A DNA stretch of 64,000 nucleotides, taken from Doryteuthis pealeii. Its lineage: Eukaryota; Mollusca; Cephalopoda; Myopsida; Loliginidae. Under the pieces are notes generated by a model. The model had not been told where the DNA came from, ran no database searches, and worked only from the letters and a program-made list of their open reading frames with translations. The stretch is from positions 84,501,665 through 84,565,664 of the forward strand of contig CM042143.1 of NCBI GenBank assembly GCA_023376005.1, read 5' to 3'. A program made the position numbers and the translations under genes. Shown in pieces: positions 1-11,307 of this stretch. Positions within the stretch are counted from its first letter, which is position 1, and the number at the start of each line of letters is the position of its first letter.

Positions 1-1016
1 GTGTAAAATAAAGCAAAGAAGACAAAACTTTACATAAATAAAAGAAAAAAAAACTACATCAAAAATCTATATGTATATAAAACAAGATACATCAAAATCT
101 AAATGGGGCCCATTCAAATTTAAGACACACTCCATCTAAAGGGGTCCAAATGCTCTTAACTGTTTCAAATTAGTTTACAGTAGCCCCACTAAATCTGAAA
201 ATAAACAAATCTCTGTTCTTATATCTTTATTTTATTTTTTAGATTTATCAGGGGCCCAAGACTAGAGTGCCCCCTGGGCTGCAGCTCATACTAGCCCATA
301 TGTAAACCCAACACTGAGTATACTATATATTAGTATATTACTGTGACAGTAATATGACCTTCAACCCAACACATTAAACAAAGATCATTCTAATTGATTT
401 TAAAGAAGTACTCACAAAAATAAAGAAAATCCAGAAGAAATCTTATTAAAGATGAATAAGTGATCAGTAACATGATATTTTTACAAATTTCATATTTTAG
501 AAAAGGTTGAACATTTTTAGGATTTAAAGATTGAACAAAAGATAAAAATAGATTGTAACTGATTTCTCAAAATAAAATAAAGTCTATTTAAAAGTGAATC
601 CTTAACTTAATCACTAGCACAGATGAGATAACATGTCTTCTTAGTAAGATTTCAATTTGGTGACATGGATAATTATAATTCATCTTACAATAATGCGTCA
701 TTTTTTTTTTTTTTAACAAGATGGTAGTATCTCTTTTTCAAAGATAATTTATGTATTTACTTTAGTGATATAACAAGTTATGTCTGTTAACAAATGGGTG
801 CTAACAATAAGGTCAGTATAAAAAAAAAAGTCTGTATCGCAAATCCAAAGGGAAAGAATGAAGTAAAAAATCAAACTTTTTAATCTAAACAGAATGACCT
901 CACTTTAAAAACAAAACATTGCCAGCCATTAAAAAAGCAATGTCTTTTTTTTTTTTATTGAGGAGACTAAATTTTTGATTATATCCATTTAAAAGGGAAA
1001 TAGATTCTTGTAGAAA
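1..1016. other. AT-rich tract without recognised features
   Basis: No coding potential, RNA gene or recognisable repeat end was seen. It holds only poly-T and poly-A runs (for example near 699-714 and 945-957). Likely intronic or intergenic. Confidence 0.5.
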
Positions 1017-1565
1017 CTAGTAAGAATATATGCCCTCCATTCGTAAGTATTTAAGTATTTAAAGATCACACTTATTTTAATTGGTTTCTATATAAAATAA
1101 TTTATAGGATTCATTTTAGTACATTGGAGAATAAAACAATAATATTAGAATCAATAACACCAAATAATTATTTATTAAACCTGGTTTTGTTAAAACCAGT
1201 ATGCAAATCAACCACACCACATGTAAACCATTATTTCTTTGACACATTGCAGGATTTTAAATACACTAATAACATGGGCCTTTCGGGGCTTGTGTTTGTT
1301 AATGTAAATTAACAGCGTTGATCCCAGGGGGCTATCCCCCCAGGCACACCTTCCCCCTTGATTTAAAGGGGCAGGGCTGGCACCCCCCTTAAGGAGTCAC
1401 GGCTTGTGGGTGGTCCCACATTAATAGGGCCTTGTGCCTAACCCGTACACATGGGGTATGTGGTGAATACTAATAACAAGGGCTGTTTTGGGCAGATCTA
1501 ACTTAGACATTATTGAAACATTGTTGGCAATAAATTAAATACTCATGATAAACATTATAATAAGA
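1017..1565 (-). mobile_element. Helitron-like non-autonomous element, family B, with nested insert
   Basis: Read on the minus strand this copy should start TCTTATTATAATG and end in CTAG followed by T. The plus strand shows CTAG at 1017-1020 and ATTATAATAAGA ending at 1565. The body matches the other B copies (9986, 12122, 25954, 26758, 49494, 62108, 62498) in marker words such as TTAAACCTGGTTTTGTTAAA and CACATTGCAGGATTTTAAA. The terminal hairpin is weak here (GCCCTCCATTCG) and part of the 5' end is deleted. A 189-bp GC-rich insert sits at 1280-1468. There is no protein-coding capacity. Confidence 0.75.
1280..1468. mobile_element. GC-rich 189-bp insert with 15-bp target duplication
   Basis: The insert is flanked by ACTAATAACATGGGC (1265-1279) and ACTAATAACAAGGGC (1469-1483), which are the same 15 bp of Helitron B with one mismatch. 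Other B copies have this site once and continue straight into TGTTTTG. The insert is GC-rich and stem-prone (for example the G/C runs around 1326-1342) in an AT-rich host, and lacks a poly-A tail. The long duplication suggests LINE-type target-primed insertion of a short retroposon. No A or B box was recognised, so the family is unknown. Confidence 0.6.
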
Positions 1566-2149
1566 TGTCTTCTAAGCCAAATAACAAACACTATTTAAAG
1601 TCAACTTGGAATTGGCTGCAGAGGTGATTTCAGAAATCTTTCAGATAGACTGGGTCAAAATCAGGTCAATTCTACTTTAGTCTCATATTGAAACTAGTAG
1701 TAATGCTGGTTGTTAATCATGAAAAGTACCGCTTGAGCAAAGAGGTTCAAGTGTGCCATATTGAGAAACACTTGTCAAGAAAATTTTACATTTGGGACAC
1801 TCCATTGCATCTTGAAGTATTTTTTTAGAGTTATGTCATAATAGATAAGATTCTATGTTACAAAGATCAACTTGATTGAATGAGGTTACTCATTATGTTC
1901 TATTAAAAGAACTATTTATGTATTTAATAACAAGATTAAATGAAATTCTACAGTCACAAGTTCAATATATTATCTTTGAGAAAGCAAGGCAGATCATTTT
2001 TCTGAACAATTTTTTGGGCACTATATATATCTTATTGATATTACTTCATAACTATCATCTTTATTCCCATGACATGCAGCACTCCACTTTGGCTCTTACT
2101 TAGGTTAGACGGGCAGTTGGAGAGACCCCCTCTGATCAATCAGCAGGTC
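1566..2149. other. AT-rich tract without recognised features
   Basis: No supported gene or repeat terminus is visible. Reading frames here are short and end in ordinary AT-rich sequence. Confidence 0.4.
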
Positions 2150-2517
2150 ACCTATATGATTGTCCAAACTCTACTGCCCTTATGGCAAGCACCAACCCTT
2201 TTTATCATATATGTGCTAGAAGGCAGTGGTTGAGGGTCTTAATGTCCTGGGTATGATAAACTATTAAGTTCCAATTATAGAGCTTTATGGAATGTGGAGT
2301 ACCCCTTCATCACCATTAATTCCAGGTCCACTTTGACTGGGAGTGGTAGTACCTGTTAGGGTCCCAGCTATGGGTTAAATAGAAAAAATGAGTTTTGAAA
2401 AATGTGTTTAAAAAAATTGAGTTTTAAAGAAAAGATTGAGTACCCATCAAGAATGAATAAAACAAAATGGCTGTGGCATAAAATAACCCAACAAGGGTTG
2501 ACATGTCATAAAATCCA
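2150..2517 (-). repeat. Unclassified dispersed repeat, family D
   Basis: The plus strand shows GAGTGGTAGTACCTGTTAGG followed by GTCCCAGCTATGGGTTAAAT, then AAGAATGAATAAAACAAAAT and CCCAACAAGGGTTGACATG. The same blocks recur at 13955, 21625, 21905, 27478 and 54266, some in the opposite orientation. The left part (AAGGCAGTGG, GGTCTTAATG, ATATGTGCTAGA) matches the right end of the 54266 copy, so this is one of the longest copies. No tRNA-like promoter or reading frame was recognised. It may be a LINE tail or a SINE of unknown head. Confidence 0.7.
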
Positions 2518-3074
2518 ACAATCAATCATCTTTATTCAAAGCAGAGGATTCAAGTTAATATGAAGAAATTTTTGTCAATTTTGTGGAACAAATGACAATA
2601 AATAAATAACAAATCCTCTCTTCTTTAAGATAAAAAGTGGACAGATTAAGATAATCTCTATCAAGTATGTTTTATAGTTTAAAAATGTGTTTAACAACTT
2701 TTGTGAAACCAGATTTGTTTACATTTATCCAGTCATTCAAGTCTTTAATCAGCTGTCTATTCTAATAATAGACATGGAAATTGATGTGTTTTTTTTTCAT
2801 TTTGTTACTGACAGTTTTCTCAATTGTATTTCTTTTCTAATCACAAAATAATGAACAAAAGAAGATGCTTAAAATAATTTTCCAGGTAGTTACAATTTTA
2901 GCATTAAAAAGAAAAAGAATTGAAAAACTTTCTCATTGAAACGGTTAACAACAAACTGATTTAAATAGAACCAGGCATTAAGTTATATCAAACTGATAAA
3001 AAGTTATTAAGTCAGTTTAAATCTCAATTTATTGATCAATAACAACAAAATGAATTAAACATATTTAGTTGAAT

Positions 3075-3205
3075 TTAAAATTATCTTTGTTTTATTCTTT
3101 GAATATTCCAATTTTAAAAAGATTATCAAACCATTTACTAAGGAATTTTTTCTTGAGTTTCTCATCTCTTTCTGAACATTTTTATTTTATCAGTTTGTAT
3201 CTAAA

Positions 3206-3225
<20 letters not shown>
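3075..3225 (+). repeat. Dispersed repeat H, copy 1 (inverted relative to copy 2)
   Basis: About 150 bp starting near ATTATCTTTGTTTTATTC and including CCATTTACTAAGGA, CTGAACATTTTTATT and GTATCTAAA. The reverse complement of 6545-6705 carries the same words in the same order. It ends in an (AAT)n run. The family is not recognised. Confidence 0.6.

Positions 3226-3241
<16 letters not shown>
3207..3241. repeat. (AAT)n microsatellite
   Basis: About eleven AAT/ATA units follow repeat H copy 1; the position after a repeat suggests growth from its tail. Confidence 0.9.
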
Positions 3242-3242
<1 letters not shown>

Positions 3243-3515
3243 TATATTTTTAAAACAACAATATTCATTTTTATTTTCTCACTGACCAGGAATACAACAG
3301 GATGGGTTGTATAAACAATTAACAATCGACAAGTGGTGTGTTCATTAAGCAACCATGCTTTTGTCTGATACTACACTTTTTTCAGTGAAGAGTCAATAGT
3401 TTGTTAAGGGAGATAACTCTGCCCTAAAAAATAACAAAAGGTGTACTTGCAGGTTGAACAAAATACTAAAGAGAAGGATTAGAGATGAGAAAGTTTTAGC
3501 TCTTATTTGCAAAAA

Positions 3516-3800
3516 GGAGCATGGTGTAATGATTAGAGTCGTAGGAAATAGACTCGTCAACTCGAGTTCAAACCCTGGATGAGACTGTTTACATTTCACG
3601 TAGTGCTTGGGAAAGGTATAAATCCAACTATTCCTTCCCTCCAGCTATGGGTAAATATTAGGGCAGTCTGGGCTCTTTAACCTTAGTTAGGCAACCAGTC
3701 TAGGAGAATGAAAACTCTGAATTCTAACTTGTTAAACTCTGCTTAATAAATTGACCTTGTGTCACATCCTGCTCATACAGAGGAGTTGGTAAATATATAT
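3516..3800 (+). mobile_element. tRNA-derived SINE, family E, long copy
   Basis: The head has a pol III-type A box (GCATGGTGTAATGATTAGAG) and a B box (GAGTTCAAACCCTGG) about 40 bp later, as in tRNA-derived SINEs, which are known in cephalopods. The body carries GAATGAAAACTCTGAATTC, TTGACCTTGTGTCACATCC and GAGTTGGTAAATATATAT. It matches copies at 4861, 11036 (reverse) and 48731. The intact head makes this the best source copy in the window, but substitutions suggest an old insertion. Confidence 0.8.
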
Positions 3801-4335
3801 TTGCAGAGTTGCCTTCATGACTAACGAAGAATCTTTTTATCCTGTAGAATAAAACTTGTAGGAAGAATGATTTCTTCTTCCAACAGTTGGTTTAGCAATA
3901 GTAAGATGTGTCAAATGAAGAAAGGTGATGCCAGTAGGCAAATAGTTAATACTGAGATAAGAGTTTTGGGAGAATGTCATCTGGTTTGTGTGACAAGGCA
4001 AGTGGGGGACATTTGACATAAGAGAAAGATTTTAACAAGATTCTTAGACATGACTACTTTTAAACATTAGTGGCTTAAAGGCAAACAAATCAATCATTAC
4101 TTATTTACCTTCTTCATCTCTTGGTGTTCATCTGCATTGCAAGTTTTGAACATTAATGGTCAGTCAGAGGTGGAAGGCAAATAACACTGCTGATGTTGAT
4201 TGGACATGAAGTCGAGCAGAGAACATACAGAAGGAAACCATTAAAATCTAGACTAAGTCCATAAACTGTCAGCATGTAAGCTGCATTGGTTTGACAGAAG
4301 CTTGGCTTGTTATGCAATTGCTAATACAAACAGTG

Positions 4336-4338
<3 letters not shown>

Positions 4339-4370
<32 letters not shown>
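4339..4370. repeat. (GA)n microsatellite
   Basis: Sixteen AG dinucleotides followed by TGTGAGGGGGGG. Confidence 0.95.
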
Positions 4371-4372
<2 letters not shown>

Positions 4373-4493
4373 TGAGGGGGGGAGAGAATTAGCTTAGATG
4401 GTGAGACAGCTTTCAAGTGGAATTGAATGGTTGGTGCAGTTTTCCAATCTGTAGATAGCCAAAGTCAAATCTCTCAAGTTGACATTAGTTATG

Positions 4494-4495
<2 letters not shown>

Positions 4496-4538
<43 letters not shown>

Positions 4539-4568
4539 GAGAGAGAGAGAGAGGAGAGGAGAGAGGGG
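4496..4568. repeat. (GA)n microsatellite, interrupted
   Basis: Long AG/GA run with GGGAG and GGAGAGGAG interruptions. The translated RERERE and LSLSLS frames across it are artefacts. Confidence 0.95.
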
Positions 4569-4860
4569 GGGCACTGGGTCAACAGAATAATCTAACAGCA
4601 ACTCGTTCCATACAATATTGCCTGGACATAATCAGCTTTTGCAATGGAAAATTTCCTGTTAGAAAATATTAAAATCAATTTAATTCTTAGATTCAACAAT
4701 GAAGAATTTGTGTTTGTTTTTGTTTTGTTTTTGTTTTTTGTTTTTCTACAGTGATTGTTGTTGAAATTCTTTTGCCAGATTTTCAGAACACTTGGATATT
4801 TTATGTGGGTTAGTCTACTATTCACATATCCTACTAGACACCATTAAGAGAAGGCATTTT

Positions 4861-5127
4861 TAGCATAACAGTTATCATGGTAGGAAATGGAATTGGTGAT
4901 GAGAGTTCAAAGGCTGTTTTCATTTCACTTCATGATAATGTCATTGGGAAAAGCATGAATCCATCTGTTCTCCCTCCAGTTAAATAGTAGGGAAAACTGG
5001 GTTCTAGCCTTGGTTAGGCAACCATTTAATAAAAATGAAAACTAAATTTAAACCAGCTTTACTTTGCTTAAAAATGGACCTTGTGTCACATCTTGCTCAT
5101 GGTGGAGAGTTTTGGTAAGTATATACT
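4861..5127 (+). mobile_element. tRNA-derived SINE, family E, diverged copy
   Basis: The order of blocks matches the 3516 copy: a degraded head (ATCATGGTAGGAAATGG, GAGTTCAAAGGCTG), then CTCCCTCCAGTTAAATAG, GGTTAGGCAACCATTTAA, GGACCTTGTGTCACATCTTG and TTTGGTAAGTATATACT. The decayed B box suggests it is inactive. Confidence 0.75.
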
Positions 5128-8100
5128 AGACACCAATTTATAATAGTGAAAACAAAAATAAATTAAAAAAAAACCTAAAGCAGCACATTCATTTTTTATA
5201 GCCTTTTCATCAAATCTAAAACTTTACTTTTTCTATGAATAAATAAATCTGTTTTGAAAATCAGATGTCCTTTATAAAAGCAAATGCAGATGACCTAAAA
5301 ACTCTTTTAATTAAAAACCTTGATTTATAGTGTTACGCCATCGTCAAATTCTCAATTGGAATAATGAAACTCAAGTGTTTGCTATAGCAATTTATATAAA
5401 AGCAGTATGTGATTTTGAATAATTTTAAATTGAGACTCAAAATAAATTTAAAAAAAAAAAACACTTTTTCTTATTAATCCTACAAAATATGTTTGAAAAT
5501 TAAAATCTTCAAGGAAATTTTATCAAACTGTTTTTCTAATTTCCAATAGTATATTTATTACCATCATTATTATTTGATATTGGTTATTGGTTGTTTTAGA
5601 GTTAATGCCAAATCTGATAACCACAGTACCTGCTATGGCTTAAGTGGTCATACAATTAAGTATTTGACAGGCTCATCGTTGCTTATCTTTGGTGAACTAG
5701 CGGGAACTGGTGCTTTCAACGTGACTTGACTGTAATTTATTTTATATTGCCAAGTTATTTTGCATTTACATAGGTAAATATGAAAGAAAGCAATTTCAAC
5801 AATTAATTATTGTCTCAGATTTGTTGGCATTGCAAATGTTAAGTTGTTAAATTTTCACTTATACCATAAAATATCAGTTTTTAGAAGAAGTGTCTATTTT
5901 AACAAAATCTGCTCAGACTGATTTCTTTATTTCCTCCTTATTAGTATAATTTGTTTGTTTTTTTAATTTTCTTGGTATTTTGTTTCATTATTACAAAAGG
6001 ATCAAGTACCAGTCTCAGGGTTGGTTTACAGACAAAAAAGAGGTCAGTTTTTGTTTTTTTTAAGTGAAACATGTGAGACACTGCCAGCAGTTTAAGGTAG
6101 GATTGCAGTGATGGGAGAGCCACTGTGAGTGGTTTAAAGTATGCAAAGAGTTAAAAGGGGTAAAAATACAATTTTGAAATGGCATAAGTTTTATTGAAAA
6201 GTATCAGTCTCTGTTTCATTTTAGATTCAGTCCATTTTTGATAATACTTTTATTGATTTGATTATGGTGTCCACAAACAAAACAAATTAGTTGGTAATTA
6301 CCAATTTCTAAAAAGCAACACATTTTGATGATTACAATGATAAAATGGAAATTCAGTAAGAAATCAATATCAAGCAAGTGTTAAAAGTTTGACAATTGCA
6401 CTCACAAAAAGAGTTCATATAAATATACAAAACACCAAGAAAATTTAAGCAATTTTTGATGGTAAAATAATGATGAACTAAACAATTACTTTTCTCATTA
6501 ATGACCATATGACATCTTAGCTGTTGATTTTAAGCAAATGTTTAAGGATTTTTATTATTATAAATTTAGATACATACTGATAGAATAAAAATGTTCAGAG
6601 AGGAGAAAAATGAAAAAAAAAAACAAAGTCCTTAGTAAATGGTTGGATATTTTTTTTTAAATTGGAATATTTAAGGAACAAAATAAAGATAATTATGAAA
6701 AAATTTTTAATGAGTATTTTGTTTTGTTAACACTAAATTCACTTTTGTTACATATTAAATAAAAGAGAATTCTTTACAAAGAAAGTTTTAGTCAACAAAA
6801 ACTATTTAGCATAAAATTAAATCAAAGTGAACTCTGAATAATAAAGTAATAAATAGTTTTGCCAGTGTGTAAATAAAATTTGGTATAAATAGACAAGAAA
6901 ATCAATCATTAAGAAGGAGAAAATAATTAAAAAAATCTACAAACCAACCAATAATCTGATCTACTTTTGAAAATTGCTTCTAAACTCTCTTACATTGGCT
7001 GATATCCTTTTTGGGGGGAGGGGAGGAGGAATTTATCAATATCTTTTATGGATATTTTGACCAACATATCTACAGCAGAATGTCTATGCTCATAAAATGG
7101 AACATTAATTCTGCTTTTATGAGATCATTTAAAGATTTTTCAGAGGTAAATTTGATTTTAGTGAAAGAACACCCAATTTAGAGGAAAGCGGTTGGTGCTG
7201 GGAAAGCAATCAACTTAAAAAAAAAAAAAAAATCAATCTAAATAGAAAATTGACATTCCCATTTTGTTTGTATTTTTCCAATAATTAAAAAATAGTAATC
7301 AGCAGTAAAATGAATGAGAAAGGGACCAAAAGGGCAAACACTTAAAAACAAAATACCAGAATAGTAACAAAAGAAGAAAAAAAAGATCTTAAAAATACAA
7401 AAACAAATAGAAAATGCAACAAAAATAATACTAATATGAATGAGGAGAATATGAAGTTTGCTATCTGAGAATAAGTTAAATATATGAATAAAAGATATGA
7501 ATTTGTTTTTTGTCTGTTGGGACAATAACAGCAAATATAGTCAATATTAGAAATGTCAGTCTTTTACTATAGACTGATAAGCTCAATAGAATAATGTGGA
7601 CTTCGATTTCTTTGTACTTGAAGGGTTTGTCAAGTTTTACAAATAATATCTCTGTAAAGAACTGACAGTAAAATGATACATATTAATCTAGTCCAAAAAA
7701 AAAAAAAAAAAAATTAGAAATTAGATTTTTCACAATAGGAAGAACACTTCTGATACAAAATCAAGTGGATTTTTCATTTCTACTTAATCATTGAATTTAA
7801 TGAATAATAGTAATTGATTTTTTTTTAGTGTTTCTCTTATTTCCTATTCAATAAAAATCATGATCTATGCACTCAACATGCTGAACTATTTTGAACAATA
7901 AAATCTCTTCTAATGAAAATCTTTTGAGTGCACATTTGTAAATATTTCAGACAAAACGATACAATCTCCATGTAAAGAATGATGATTAAAAAAAAATCCT
8001 TAACATTTAAAACAAAAAACTTAACAATTTTGTAACTAAAGTAATATTTTCTGGAAAATATTTTGGAGAAGTTTACTGAACATATTAGATTTTTAAAAAA

Positions 8101-8434
8101 TAAATGTTAAAAACTATAGTGAAAGAATGTTAGAAATAATTTTAAAAACAATGTATTATTAAAAACAAACTCTTAGAATTATATGTAACACTACTAAATA
8201 CATCATATATCATAAAAAAGAATATGACTTTATAATCAGTGTTCATTTTCCATAATGTTAATCATTATATTTGATGGATCTAATAAAAAAAAAAAACAAG
8301 CAATTTCTGAGCTTGTACAATATCTCTTGCCAATAAAAATATACAGGAGTTTTATTTCAAGACTTGATTATCATTATTATTATGAAGGTTTTAAAAGTAT
8401 TGAACGGTTTTAAATAAAAAATTTAGTCTGGAAA
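5128..8434. other. Long AT-rich tract, only repeat H and a G-run inside
   Basis: No supported gene. Contents noted: poly-A and poly-T runs, repeat H copy 2 at 6545-6705 and a G-rich run at 7013-7029 (six G, A, four G, A, GG, A, GG). The 98-residue minus frame near 7238-7534 is Phe/Ile-rich AT-driven sequence with no recognised domain. Confidence 0.4.
6545..6705 (-). repeat. Dispersed repeat H, copy 2
   Basis: Reverse complement of repeat H copy 1. Shared words on the plus strand are TTTAGATACATACTGATAGA, AAAAATGTTCAGAGAGGAG and CCTTAGTAAATGG. Together with copy 1 it forms an inverted pair about 3.3 kb apart. Confidence 0.6.
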
Positions 8435-8740
8435 TCATTATATAAAGGACAGTTGGTGTGTATGTATGTATGTCTGTCTGGGTGAAACTCTGAAAATAAA
8501 ACAATCAACAACAAAGTAAATATATATATACATTAAATATCACCAGTTGTTACTTTTTGTGCAAAAATTATGAAGATTTGATTTCTATTTGAAGATATTC
8601 AAAAATTAAAATATACATAGAAATAGCATTAAAATTCTACTTAAAAATGCCCAGCATTTGTAAATCTTAAAAGTAAACAAATCAATACACCAGGTTTCCC
8701 TGCCCCCTCTACCCAGGCAACGCTGAGTAGCCACTTCTAG
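8435..8740 (+). mobile_element. Helitron-like non-autonomous element, family A
   Basis: Starts A|TCATTATATAAAGGACAG, carries (GTAT)n, GCAAAAATTATGAAGATTTG and AAGTAAACAAATCAATAC. It ends with an imperfect hairpin (ACCCAGGCAACGCTGAGT), eight bases, then CTAG before host T. Helitrons begin TC, end CTRR after a hairpin and insert between A and T; these marks fit. 306 bp, no coding capacity. Other copies: 11178, 16800, 30135, 45062, 45345, 46320, 51177. Confidence 0.8.
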
Positions 8741-8885
8741 TATATATACATATAGTTGGTTGTGTATGTGTGTGTGCGTGCATGCACATATGTAAAACTG
8801 TGTCATCAAAATAACTGTCATTTACATGAGTTAGTAATCATTAATGACATTACTTATTTACATCTAACAGCATTTTGTTTCTTTA

Positions 8886-9120
8886 TATCTCAGTTGGTAG
8901 AGCATCCACCTCAGAAGCACAACATTCTGTGTTCGATATTGGCCCTCGCCAACTCAGCATATGAGTAGCACAGCTTGAATCTCTGCAGTAAAGTGAGGAG
9001 TTGCAGGTTTAGCATTCCACCTCAGACAAACTAATCTCCCTAGCGCTAGTGAAAAAGAGATAGACTCCCTCGCTGTTCAGCTGATACCGACAATATGGCA
9101 CTCCATCTACTTTACTTTGT
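8886..9120 (+). mobile_element. tRNA-derived SINE, family F
   Basis: Head: CTCAGTTGGTAGAGCATCC (A box) and TGTGTTCGATATTGG (B box), about 40 bp apart, as in a tRNA gene but lacking a full cloverleaf. Body: CAACTCAGCATATGAGTAGC, GATAGACTCCCTCGCTGTTC and GATACCGACAATATGGCAC, ending in a TACTTTACTTTG-like tail. Copies at 49241 and 63321 share the same order and the terminal word CGCCAACTTTA. It lies 145 bp downstream of a family A Helitron. Confidence 0.82.
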
Positions 9121-9985
9121 AATTAGTCATTGCTTGATAGAAATATCTATTTTGAATATTCAGTTGTAAAAATCAAATTGTGATAAATAACTGCCGTGTT
9201 ATTCATTTCTAATTTGCTCTTACATGACCCTTATAAATAACTGATTGTTTTTGTTGATAGCATTTATAATTAAATTACATAGTTATTCAAATAAAGCCAT
9301 TTTCTGATCTGAAACTGGTAATGACCTTGGCCTTCTTTTTTTCTTTTTTTTCAGATAACAGCTTGGTGAATAAAGGGGAGTAAGCAATGTTAAGATTTTT
9401 TTTTTATTATATATTTTGAAAATCTAACAAATCTAAAATATTTTTTTTTTAATATAATTAATGAGATAATCAAAGTTAGTCAATTTATTCAATAATGAAT
9501 TCATTACTTATTTATCTTAATATCAAATTTATTTAAAGAAAAGAAAGCAAACATTTTTATCATTAAAAACAAATAACACATTAAATATTCAAGAAATCAG
9601 ATTAAATTGGGTGCATCATATGAACATAGTTCAGCAGCAGTTAATGTTACCTTTCTAGTTTTTCTGTTCCTTCCAAGGTAACATTGAGAACATTTGTGCT
9701 AGTTAGACATACACATTTTGATTGGTTGGCTGTTTAAATTAAATTAAATAGAATACACATAAAAATCAAATATCTATCATTTCTAAGAAAGAGTTTAATT
9801 TTTTACAAATTTATAGCAATATGACCATATATATATATATATATATATGTCCGAAATGTTATCAGCAACATTGACATATAAATATATATATACATTGTTT
9901 AAGCAGGTATTATTAAAGACCACAGAACATTTCTTCTTTATGATTTTTATCTATCTATCTATCTATCTATATCCATATGCATATA
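9121..9985. other. AT-rich tract with (AT)n and (ATCT)n
   Basis: Nothing supported beyond short poly-T runs, an (AT)n run at 9824-9848 and an (ATCT)n run around 9949-9970 just before Helitron B. Confidence 0.5.
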
Positions 9986-10641
9986 TCTTATTATAATGGA
10001 GATTGTGTGTTTTTCCGTCTGTAACTGAAACTATATTCCTATTCAAGTCACAATTCTCTTAGTTATTGACATCACATTCTCCAGGATTTTATTTTTATCT
10101 AAACCTCAATTATTAATAAAATTGTCTTACATTATTAATACTGTTAACTATGTCTACATACTGACAACATGCAATTATATTTATATATACAACAAAATAG
10201 CGGTTTACAGTGTGAACGGGAAGGCTAATTTGCATATTAATATTAAAAAATCAAATTTAATAAATATGTGCTTAGTATTATTGATTTCTAACTGTTTGGT
10301 TTTATTTTAATGAATATAAGAAAAAGTCTCTTCAATAAATCTTAAATGAAATCCATTAACAAGATAAAATAACTGTCATTTTATTCTTTACTTCCTCTTA
10401 TAACTAAATACTTAAATTAGAAAAAAATAACAATGAAAGACGAGAGTGATGGAAGAGTAAGTTTCAGTTGTTCCATTTTTTATTATACTCCTCTGTTTCA
10501 AATCTTTTATTATATCCCCCTCTGTTTCAAATCTTTTTTATCTGTATTCTTATTTAGTTTCATTAGCCTTTCTAATTTAATACATATTTTTATTACATTA
10601 AAATTTAAATACTTGCACCCGGAGGGTGCATATATTTGCTA

Positions 10642-10642
<1 letters not shown>
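9986..10642 (+). mobile_element. Helitron-like element, family B, long form
   Basis: Starts A|TCTTATTATAATGGAGATT and ends with the stem GCACCCGGAGGGTGC, then ATATTTG and CTAG, followed by T and (AT)n. 657 bp. The middle differs from the short-form B copies and contains CCTCTGTTTCAAATCTTT twice in tandem; 62498-63137 is the same long subtype. No coding capacity; the 62- and 69-residue frames inside are incidental. Confidence 0.85.

Positions 10643-10684
<42 letters not shown>
10643..10684. repeat. (AT)n microsatellite at Helitron 3' flank
   Basis: Pure AT run immediately after the CTAG terminus of the B element at 9986; the insertion target was probably already AT repeat. Confidence 0.95.
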
Positions 10685-10687
<3 letters not shown>

Positions 10688-10798
10688 GAATACCTCGGTA
10701 CAGATATAAATTCATTTAACCATTTCTTTGCCTCAACTATATGTACGTTTCAGTTCTCAATTTTGGTTGAATTCTACTAAGGAAACACTTGATATCAT

Positions 10799-10799
10799 T

Positions 10800-10877
<78 letters not shown>
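10799..10877. repeat. (AC)n(AT)n compound microsatellite
   Basis: About thirteen AC units followed by about twenty-six AT units. Confidence 0.95.
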
Positions 10878-10879
<2 letters not shown>

Positions 10880-11035
10880 GAATCAAAATGTTAAGAGAAA
10901 CCTGCTAAAAAGACTGTAAAGGGAAAGGAAAATAAAAAAATTTTGCATTCATAAAATTTGAGGAATTTTTAAGTTAAAAAACTTATATAATAAGAGAAAT
11001 AGATTTTGTCTCTGCAATTAATAAAATGAGTTGTA

Positions 11036-11177
11036 TGTATTTACCCAACCCCTCCACCATGAGCAGGATGCAGTGATACAAGGTCAATTTATTAAGCAGA
11101 GTTTAATGGATTTGAATTCAGTTTACCTCCTCCTAGACTGGTTGTCTAACCAAGGTTAAAGATCCAGTTTTCCCTAC
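11036..11177 (-). mobile_element. SINE family E, 3' half, reversed
   Basis: Reverse complement of the SINE E body: CTCCACCATGAGCAGGATG, GATACAAGGTCAATTTATT and CCTAGACTGGTTGTCTAACC. The head is missing. It is joined directly to the truncated Helitron A at 11178. Confidence 0.75.
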
Positions 11178-11307
11178 TTAAAATATACATAGAAATAGCA
11201 TTGAAATTCTACTTAAAAATATCCAGCATCTGTAAATCTCAAAAGTAAACAAATCAATATGCCAGCCCGCCCTCCCTACCCAGGCGATGCTGGGTAGCCG
11301 CTTCTAG
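11178..11307 (+). mobile_element. Helitron-like family A, 5'-truncated
   Basis: Holds only the 3' 130 bp: AAAATATACATAGAAATAGC, AAGTAAACAAATCAATATG, then the perfect stem ACCCAGGCGATGCTGGGT, eight bases and CTAG before T. The missing 5' part is replaced by reversed SINE E sequence. Confidence 0.75.

Noticed and set aside
8886..8950. tRNA gene
   Set aside because: A and B boxes are present but no full cloverleaf is recognisable; it is the head of SINE F, repeated at 49241 and 63321.
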